A DNA stretch of 64,000 nt, from contig CM077597.1 in the NCBI GenBank assembly GCA_039654915.1, positions 79,424,001-79,488,000 of the forward strand, written 5' to 3'. The translations under genes and the position numbers were made by a program. This DNA comes from Aquilaria yunnanensis. Its lineage: Eukaryota; Streptophyta; Magnoliopsida; Malvales; Thymelaeaceae. Numbering within the stretch: the stretch's first letter is position 1; each line of letters opens with the position of its first letter. Positions 56,912-64,000 of the stretch are shown here, piece after piece. The notes beneath the pieces are model-generated. The model did no database searches. It was not told the origin of the DNA and saw only the letters and a program-made list of their open reading frames with translations.

Positions 56912-58745
56912 CACTCCATATTACCAAGCTAAGGTAACTTCAACTCGGGAAGCTGAAGGATTAGCTTCAGGGAGGATGAAGGCTTACAACCCAGAAACAG
57001 AGAGCTAGTGGAGAAAAGAGAAGAAAGAATTGATGAGATAAGGATGACAATCTCATTAATTCCTCAAAAAGATTACACTAGGAAATATATAGTTGAAGAT
57101 AAGACAAATGAATAAGGAATGGGAAGGGAATTCGATTGCAACCATCTGGCAGCTAGCACACCTATTCAAAACAGAAACAAAATTAAGGAATCCTCATGCA
57201 AATGTCCACTGTGGCGCCAAGAGCTCCATGCTAGCAAGCTTATTTAATAATACGATATCAAGTCTCCCTCCTTTTAAAACTCTTGCCCTCAATAGTAGTT
57301 GAAGTCTAGAAAACAAGCATTCAACCTGCAAATTCTTCCCATGTCATCTCATCAGGAGTTGAATTTGACCAATGGACTAGGACCTTGGTAATAGCTCGAT
57401 TTCCGTAACAATGGATCCTTCTATCCAGAATGGCTTGTGGAACCTTTCTTACATCTTCCTCAAAATCAGGCAATGTGGCCAACACTGGTTCAACTCCTAT
57501 TTTCTTCTTGAGGAGTGATACATGAAACACGTTGTGCATTTGAGCCTCTAATGGCAAGGCTAGTTTATACGCAACCCTTCCTACTCAATTCCTAATCTGA
57601 AATGGCCCACATTTATTTGCACTCACTTTCTATTTTTCATCCCTTTCCATGGACATCTGTCTGTACTTCTGAAGCCAAAGGTAAACCGAATCTCCAATGG
57701 CAAATTCCCTACCGGTGTGACATTTATCTGCCTGTTGCTTCATATGATGTTGGGCCTTGCCAAGTTAGTCTTAAGAGCAGATATCATCTTCTCCATTGCT
57801 GTCAAACTTCGGTCAATAGATTCTATGACTGAGTCTTTAGGCACATAAGGCACATGTATTGGGGGCTTCATTCCATACAGAACTTCATACTGCCTGAGCT
57901 GAGTTGAGGTGTGGAAGTTGGTGTTATACCACCACTCGGCCAAGGGCAACCAATCCACCCAGTCCCTTTGGTTACCAGCCGTTATACATCTCAAGTATGT
58001 CTCGACACACTGGTTGACTACCTGACTTTGCCTATTCGATTGAGGGTGGTAAGCTGGGGACATATAGAGCTCCACTACTTGATGCCTGAACATTTCTTGC
58101 CAAAATGAACTAAGGAAGACAAGGGCTCGATCAGAGATGATCATGCTCGGCATTCCGTGTAGCTCGAAGACATGCTCCATGAAGACTTTGGCTATTGTGG
58201 CAGCTGAATAAGGGTGGCCTAACGCCATGAATAGGGCTGAAAACGAGCCGAGCTGAGCCGAGTAATAAGTTGTTCATGTTCGGCTTGAATTAATTATCGA
58301 GCTTGATATTTTGTTCGTGTTTGGATTGAAAACAATACGAACGAGCTTTGAACGAGCTTTTGTCTGAATGAGCTCGAGTTGAGCTCGAGCAGTTCGCTTA
58401 AATTAAGGAAAAAATCTAAAATTAATTCGAGTCGAGTCGAGTCAAGTAGTAAGCAATTCGAGCTTTGTTTGAATTGTATATCGAACTTTAAATTTTGTTC
58501 AAACTTGGCTTGATAATTATTCGAATGAGTCACAAATGAGCTTTAAATCGAGCCGAACTCGAGCCGAGCTCGAGCTGTTTGTTCATTTTTTCACCCTAGC
58601 CATGAAGTGAGTGTATTTGCTTATTTCGATCAACCATGACATAAATGACTTCCTTTCCTTGCACTTTTGGCAAATCCTGCAAAAGTCCTAGACAAGCTAT
58701 ATTTTCCGTCTTGTATCTTTGACATACATCACAATTTTGAATGTA
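56912..58745 (-). pseudogene. Decayed Ty3/gypsy chromovirus, 3' part (integrase, chromodomain, LTR piece)
   Basis: On the minus strand: CDVCQRYKTE (integrase zinc end, about 58735), LPKVQGKEVIYVMVDR (about 58680-58630), then after a hAT MITE LGHPYSAATIAKVFMEHVFE, IISDRALVF and AYHPQSNRQSQVVNQ (58228-57740). The chromodomain region follows ([34 protein letters not shown], 57557-57321), then a polypurine run (about 57279-57262) and an LTR starting TGATATCG at 57260. The LTR is cut at 56912 by CACTA B. Frame shifts and stops are frequent, and the reverse transcriptase part is missing beyond 58745. It is a different chromovirus lineage from the Tekay copies. Confidence 0.82.
58232..58598. mobile_element. 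hAT-type MITE (367 bp)
   Basis: The ends are TAGGGCTGAAAA and the reverse complement of TAGGGTGAAAAAA. GCCATGAA lies on both sides (58224-58231 and 58599-58606), an 8-bp TSD typical of hAT transposons. The interior is rich in GAGCTCGAGC-type motifs and has no coding frame. Removing it rejoins the integrase sequence of the surrounding chromovirus. An older relative lies at 8355-8605. Confidence 0.92.
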
Positions 58746-59142
58746 GTTTTTGATATCTCAGCTCTCAATTCATTGCTCCTGCTCGGTTCGTTTCGGTCAT
58801 CCTTACACCATTTCTCAGCGAACCCGCTTCCTTTCCTTCTTCCCCAGCTTCAGGATACCTCGCAATCTCTTTCTGCAAACCTCTTGATCTCCGGTCGTCG
58901 AGTGAATTGAAATACGGCAAGATATGAGGTCTGATTATATCGGGTTTTGATCGTGCCTGCAAATCATCGAAGATGAACACGTGGCAATCATCAAAGGTAA
59001 ATATGGAGCAATCATCGTAAGGAGACGGAGACAAAGATAAGGCAAAGGTCATCAGAGGGAGACGAAGGCGCTGTTGGGTTTCGGGAGCCAAACAGCGCAG
59101 CGGAATTTAACCGAAACCCTACAGGATCCAAGTGAAACGGGG
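58746..59142. other. Unassigned DNA left of the Ogre-like LTR
   Basis: There is no recognised domain. A motif GCAATCATC..AAATATGGAGCAATCATC repeats near 58960-59020. TGTTGGGTTTCGGGAGCC at about 59072 looks like the start of a copia-type LTR cut by the Ogre-like insertion. The 108-codon minus frame here has no known motif. Confidence 0.35.
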
Positions 59143-59841
59143 TGTTGACACCCAATTTCGTCCGACCTTCATAAAAAAAAATTAATTAATTAAAAAATAT
59201 TAATTAAATTAAAAATAATATTTTATATTTATTGATAACAATTAGTTTAGGATGGGGGCATTTTTATTTTATAAGTTTAAAAAAAAAAATAAATAAAATA
59301 TAATAATATATCTGTTTGTGTGTGTTAAATTAAAAATTAAAAATTTATTATTAGTTAAAATAATAATAAAAATAAAAAAATCTCATCTCCAGAGACTTCG
59401 AGGCCCTCTGGAGCCTTCTCCTTTCTTCTTCTCGTTTCTATTTAGCAGGGGGCCTTCTTAGCTCTCTCACTCAGGAAGCTCCCTAGCTGGAGCGGATCTC
59501 TCACCTGCTCCCTAAGCTCTCTCTCTCCCGAAGGCTCTCCCTCTCTCTCTCTCACAACAGCTTTTCACTCTCAATTTTCCTTCTTCCCTCGCAAACAACC
59601 ATCTTCTCTGGCCACACAGAACTAATTTCCTTCTCTCGACTCTCTTCTCTCTCTCTCTCTCTCTCTCCAGGATGATCTCTCTCTCACCTTCTCCTACTTC
59701 AATTGTTTCCTCCTCCTCTCCCTCAGAAGTTCGCCGCGTACTCTTCCAAGCTCAAGGCCCACGCCCACGATTCATCTCTTTCGCTCGAAAGAACAAAATA
59801 TTTCCTGCTGGGTGGTATATGATTGGCGACTGTGGCTGGGC

Positions 59842-59848
59842 TATAAAT
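59842..59848 (+). promoter_or_regulatory. Possible TATA box of the LTR
   Basis: TATAAAT follows a (CT)n-rich promoter-like stretch about 700 bp into the LTR. It corresponds in position and context to the TATA box in the related LTR at 1094 but is less close to consensus. Confidence 0.4.
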
Positions 59849-60947
59849 CCATCTCAGTTGCTGTTGCTGCTGCCTCCCTCGGCAGTTGGCAGACGCGGTG
59901 ACGCTGACCATAGCTCGCTCTCGCAATCCCTCATCTGCTCGCCGCCTCGCTCGCTCCGTCTTCATCGACCTCGTGAAGCCTGAAGGTAGCTACTCAGTGC
60001 GCCATCGTCCATCAGCCACAGCCACCGGCGGCGTCGAGATTCCCTGTCTGTCCTCGGTTCCGGAGATGGAACCGCCACTGAAGCTATTCCCTTGCTCCAC
60101 CACGCCGCGCCCGTGCTTCGTGCCGCGCTTAGACTTCCCCCTCGGTCGCCCTGCCGTCCCCTTTTGCTGCAGCGCCACCATCGTCCCGACGCCGGAAGAA
60201 CAAAAGAAGAAGACGAAGACGCCAGACGCATCTTTTATTTTGACCAAGTCAAAGTTTTTTTTTTTTGGGTAAAACCCTTATTCAATCCTCCATCTTCTAA
60301 TTTTATTTCATATGAGTCACTAACTTCATTTTATCTCGCAGATCAGTCACTAACAGCAGGATTTTTATTGATTTCTCTTTTCTTTTGTTTTATTTATTTT
60401 GTCTGTTTGAGCTTTGCATTAATTTTAATTATTAAGTTTATACAAAATATGACTTATGTGTTTTACTTCATGTTGTCTCTTTTGTTTTGTTTTTTTTTTT
60501 TGTTTGTTTTCTTTTTATTTGTTCTCTTTATTTACTCATCGGTTGATTTATTTACTTACTTACTTGACTATCTATTTTTTTTACTTATTTATTTATTTAC
60601 TTACTTCTTTATTTATTTTACTTTCTTTGATTTCTCTCTTTGTTCTGTTTAATTTGTCATCTATCAAATTAAGTCATTAAATCTATATAGGCATATCATT
60701 TGGAATGTTTAATTCATTTTTATATTTTCTGGTTCTTATAATTGTAATTTAGATCTCATAATGCATCTTGAAAATAAAAAATATTAATAGGATATAAGAA
60801 TAATTAGTAAATTAATTGCTCATGTATGCTTACTTTTCTCATCATCTAGAAATTAGGAAGAGATTTAATAAGAGATCAATTTTATAACACATGGCAAATT
60901 TCAGAGATCCGCCCTTAGTAATTAATAAAATCCGAAATCAATCCTTC

Positions 60948-61345
60948 ATCCATGTCCAGATGATTCGGTTAGAATCCATGGCTTGGATATTAACTAAGAT
61001 TATTAAAAATAAAATAAAATTAAATAACGAAATTTTAAGGACGTCTATATCCATGTCCAAATGATTCGGTTAGAATCCATGGCTTGGATATTAGCTAAGA
61101 TTATTAAAAATAAAATAAAATTAAATAACAAAATCCTAAGACGGATCATATCCATGTCCAAATGATTCGGTTAGAATCCATGGCTTGGATATTAGCTAAA
61201 AATATTAATTATTAAAAATAAAATTAAATAACGAGATCCTAAAACGGATCATATCCATGTCTAAATGATTCGGTTAGAATCCATGGCTTGGATATTAAAT
61301 TTCATATCCGAATGATCCGGCAAGATCCACAGTTTGGAAGAACAA
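60948..61345. repeat. 101-103-bp tandem repeat in the LTR, 4 units
   Basis: Units begin near 60948, 61049, 61150 and 61253. Each starts ATCCATGTCCAAATGATTCG and continues with AGAATCCATGGCTTGGATAT. The core recurs singly near 61300, 62450, 62580 and 62630, and in the other LTR near 2690, 2805 and 2855. Confidence 0.88.
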
Positions 61346-61774
61346 ATTATATCCTAAACTTCTAATAAAAAATAATAATCGCCGCGACATTCAACAAAAC
61401 CACCACCAGTCGTAAATAAATCGTTCGCCATCATTCGACATCAAATCAGGGGCAAAAATCCGTTCGCAAATCCTCAGCTCGATTAAGAGTCGATTCAAAA
61501 TTCACGGTATAATTTCTCTTTAATCCTCCAGTTTTTTTTTATACAAGTCGTTAACCTTTTTATTATTTCTGAAGAACTAACAATAATCTTTATATGTTTA
61601 TTATTATTATTATTGTTATCATTGTTATTATTATTCCATTCAAATCATTAACCATTTAATTTTTGTTATATTAACAACTAACTTTACTAACTGCTAACTT
61701 TTATTATTATCGTTATCACTAACCATTTAATTTTTGTTATACTAACAACTAATTTTACAAACAACTAACTTTTA

Positions 61775-61823
<49 letters not shown>

Positions 61824-62939
61824 TGGAAGGTTATACCTCTTTTTATTTTTAAGTAGACGGCAAAAAGCCCCATTTTTCTTTTATTTATCTAATCTCCCGC
61901 AATTATTTACTTTATTGCACGTTTTATTTTCATGTCAATGGTTAAATGCCCCCACTTTATTTATTTATTTATTTTCATGCAACTTTATTTTTCTTTATGT
62001 GAACGATTAACTTTACTTTATTTGGTGACGACGCTCATTTCACTTCCATATTTTATTCTTATTTTATTATTTCTATTACAACAAAAGCCAACACCCTTTA
62101 TCATTATTTGGAATATATATTATTATTTCTTTAAATAACAAAATAATTAAACTTATCTTTTTAATTCATTTAAATAACAAAAATTTAATTTTTGTTTCTT
62201 TTAAATAAAAATAAATAAAAAAAAAAATCAATCATAACCAAATGGTTTCACAAAAAAAAAATTATTTTTTCTAAAGTATTTGATTTAAATTTATAGATTT
62301 AGATTATTCAATAAAATTTTTCAGAAAAAAGAATGAAAAAAAAAAATAAAATTTTAAAAACAAAACAAAATACAAAACAATAAAAAATAATAAAATTTCC
62401 AAATTTCACAAAATTTATGACAAATCATGAATTAGGTTTTAGATTAAAATCCATGTCCGGGTGATCCAATAGGATTCATGGCTTGGAAAAATATACAAAC
62501 TTTTAATTGAATAAAAATAAATACAAAGATAAAAATCCATATTTACAATATGGATTAAATTATTTAAAAGTTCACCAAATTCCGTGTCCAAATGACTCGG
62601 CAGAGTCCATGGTTCGGAATCAAAATCTTCCGTGTCCAAATGACTCGGTAGAGTCCATGGTTCGGAAGTATAAAATTATATACAAATTAATTACCAAAAA
62701 TCCACATCCGATTAATTCAGTTAAAAATTCTAGATTGAAAATTAACTGAAATTTTTCTAAAAGCAAAGCAAAACAAAATTAAAATCAACTAAGGTGCCAA
62801 TTTTGGGCGCTATAACAAAATTGTTTTAGCGTAACCGTACTCCCGATCCCCTAACTCTCGCAGACCAATTTTAAGGTGACCAATCGACCTAGGTAAACGG
62901 ATTGGTGGCGACTCCAGAAAACCCGACGTTGCCACAGCT

Positions 62940-62957
62940 TGGCGACTCCGCTGGGGA
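62940..62957 (+). other. Primer-binding site of the Ogre/Tat-like element
   Basis: TGGCGACTCCGCTGGGGA lies 3 bp after the LTR end at 62936. It starts with TGG, as primer sites complementary to the CCA end of tRNAs do. Ogre-type elements are reported to use tRNA-Arg, and this sequence is of the form I associate with them; I could not check the tRNA match. Confidence 0.78.
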
Positions 62958-63869
62958 ACTCCGGTTAGTGAGTCGAGCCTAAAACTTGATTTGTTTTGTT
63001 TTGCTTTGCTTCTTTTTATGTGGATTTATATATTATATTTACTTAAGTAATCATGCATAATGCATTCACAAAATGAAGCTCTATACCCGAGCTTCCTTAA
63101 ATCAAACACGATTCTTTCTAAGCGGAATTGGTGTTGCTGTCCTTGTGAGGCCACGGTCTCCAAGCCTTCACCGGTTTCAAAGTAGCAAAGTAGTGTATTG
63201 CCTTCTGAGACGGTTAGTCTCTGCATGGGCCCACGAAAAGCTACGACTCGAATTAATCCATTCCTTACATTAACCCTAGAGGGTAAGGAATCGGGCCGTC
63301 ACTATGATTTAGTGACGGGATTCGGGAACTATCCCTTGCCTTTTTGATAAACCACCTTATGCATATAGAACTCCCCACTTAACCATAGAACTGACCATAG
63401 AATTTCTACCATTTTACCAACGCCATAAGCATATCCTTGTTATGCTGTGTTGTTACTCTACACTTTTCTTCGTATGGTTTTAACTTGTTTATCCATAATA
63501 CTTCATGAGTTGTTAATTACTATTTAACTTGTTAATAACCTTATTTTTCTTTTGTTATACTTCCGTTCTGTGCAATTATTCTTCATGCATCAAAACCACG
63601 CATCAAATTATGCTAACTTTTTGGTCTTTATAATGACAACTAAAAGTTTTGAAGTTCCACGATAATGGATAAGCAAACTCATTCATCGCATGCATGCATT
63701 ACATTAATCACGTGCATATAAAGTCTGATAAAAACATAATCTCACTTTATATGGCATGCATCCATTGCATCAATCATATACATGTAAAATCTAGTAAAAT
63801 AAATCTTACTTTTAAGAAGGTAAAATTGGACCTCAACACCGATATTCAACTCGGCTCCAAACAAGATTA
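62958..63869 (+). other. Untranslated leader of the Ogre/Tat-like element
   Basis: This is the sequence between primer site and first gag-like codons. It contains GGGCCGTCACTATGATTTAG and AT-rich stretches. No frame longer than about 66 codons is seen. Ogre elements can carry an extra ORF ahead of gag, but none is supported here. Confidence 0.5.
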
Positions 63870-64000
63870 ATGGCAGAACAAACCGAAGGACGTCTCATAG
63901 ATATAGAGTCCAAGATAGAAAATATGGCCGGAGCAGTTCCCTCCTCATTACACCAAAAAATGAAATTCATTTTTGAAGGAAAGTTAATCGCAGTCTTTGC
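63870..64000 (+). CDS. Start of gag-like ORF of the Ogre/Tat-like element (partial)
   Basis: An ATG at 63870 opens a frame that stays open to the window end (43 codons), starting MAEQTEGRLIDIESKIENMA and continuing with a charged stretch. A short helical N-terminus about 0.9 kb after the primer site fits the start of gag or of the ORF that precedes gag in Ogre elements. Too little is visible to name a domain. Confidence 0.5.
   Translation, partial: MAEQTEGRLIDIESKIENMAGAVPSSLHQKMKFIFEGKLIAVF

Larger units (their letters stand above)
59143..62936 (+). mobile_element. 5' LTR of a second Ogre/Tat-like element (3794 bp)
   Basis: It starts TGTTGACACCCAATTTCGTC and ends GTTGCCACA, as in the LTR at 590-3162, but is 1.2 kb longer. 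The terminal 480 bp align well with that LTR; the middle contains different repeats and a GC-richer block (59880-60220). A TATAAAT lies at 59842 and CT-rich tracts at 59520-59670. The frames at 59672-60680 overlap each other on both strands and show no domain, so I do not call a gene. The partner LTR is outside the window. Confidence 0.87.

Noticed and set aside
59672..60680. Several overlapping frames of 74-186 codons on both strands
   Set aside because: They lie in LTR sequence, overlap each other in many frames and have no domain; GC- and CT-rich composition explains them.

Overview
The window is intergenic DNA of a flowering plant, probably a eudicot. The evidence is plant-specific transposon families (CACTA/EnSpm, Tekay chromovirus, Ogre/Tat-like LTR elements, Stowaway and hAT MITEs), two F-box gene copies, a DUF761 gene remnant and a piece of a plant kinesin-13 gene. 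I see no intact host gene. Almost all of the sequence is nested transposable elements, and several boundaries can be fixed to the base from target-site duplications (TSDs).

Layout, left to right. 1-3162 is the 3' end of an Ogre/Tat-like LTR retrotransposon: a 47-bp minisatellite in the 3' UTR, a polypurine tract and a 2573-bp LTR. It sits in the last 90 bp of a CACTA element (3163-3253) whose terminus is repeated once more to 3298. 3300-9776 holds MITEs, a broken F-box gene on the minus strand (5510-7658) split by a copia-type solo LTR (6177-7585, TSD CAATC), and a DUF761 gene with an early stop (9421-9681). 9777-13736 is a non-autonomous CACTA element (TSD AAT) carrying gene-like filler. 14564-31416 is a second copy of the same F-box gene, cut by CACTA element A (14861-30545/30613, TSD GCA). 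Element A has lost its transposase and carries exon-intron pieces of two host genes, one of them kinesin-13. It was later hit by a young, apparently complete Tekay retrotransposon (18634-29257, TSD ATTTT) with a 1679-codon open reading frame and 2735-bp LTRs that differ at one visible base.

33117-56911 is CACTA element B, a decayed but once autonomous relative of A with recognisable TNP2-type transposase and second-gene domains. Its transposase is interrupted by one 15,951-bp insertion (36411-52361, TSD CTCCT). That insert is not an ordinary retrotransposon. It is a large imperfect inverted repeat made of Tekay-like LTR and gag-pol pieces in both orientations, with a 201-bp tRNA-like module at its right end and again inside. 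It is the most unusual object in the window.

56912-59142 holds a decayed minus-strand chromovirus 3' part with a hAT MITE in it (TSD GCCATGAA). 59143-64000 is the 5' LTR, tRNA primer-binding site, leader and first codons of a second Ogre/Tat-like element that runs off the window. Inferred order of events: F-box duplication, CACTA insertions, gene capture at an unknown time before A inserted, then the retroelement insertions, of which the Tekay copy in A looks youngest.
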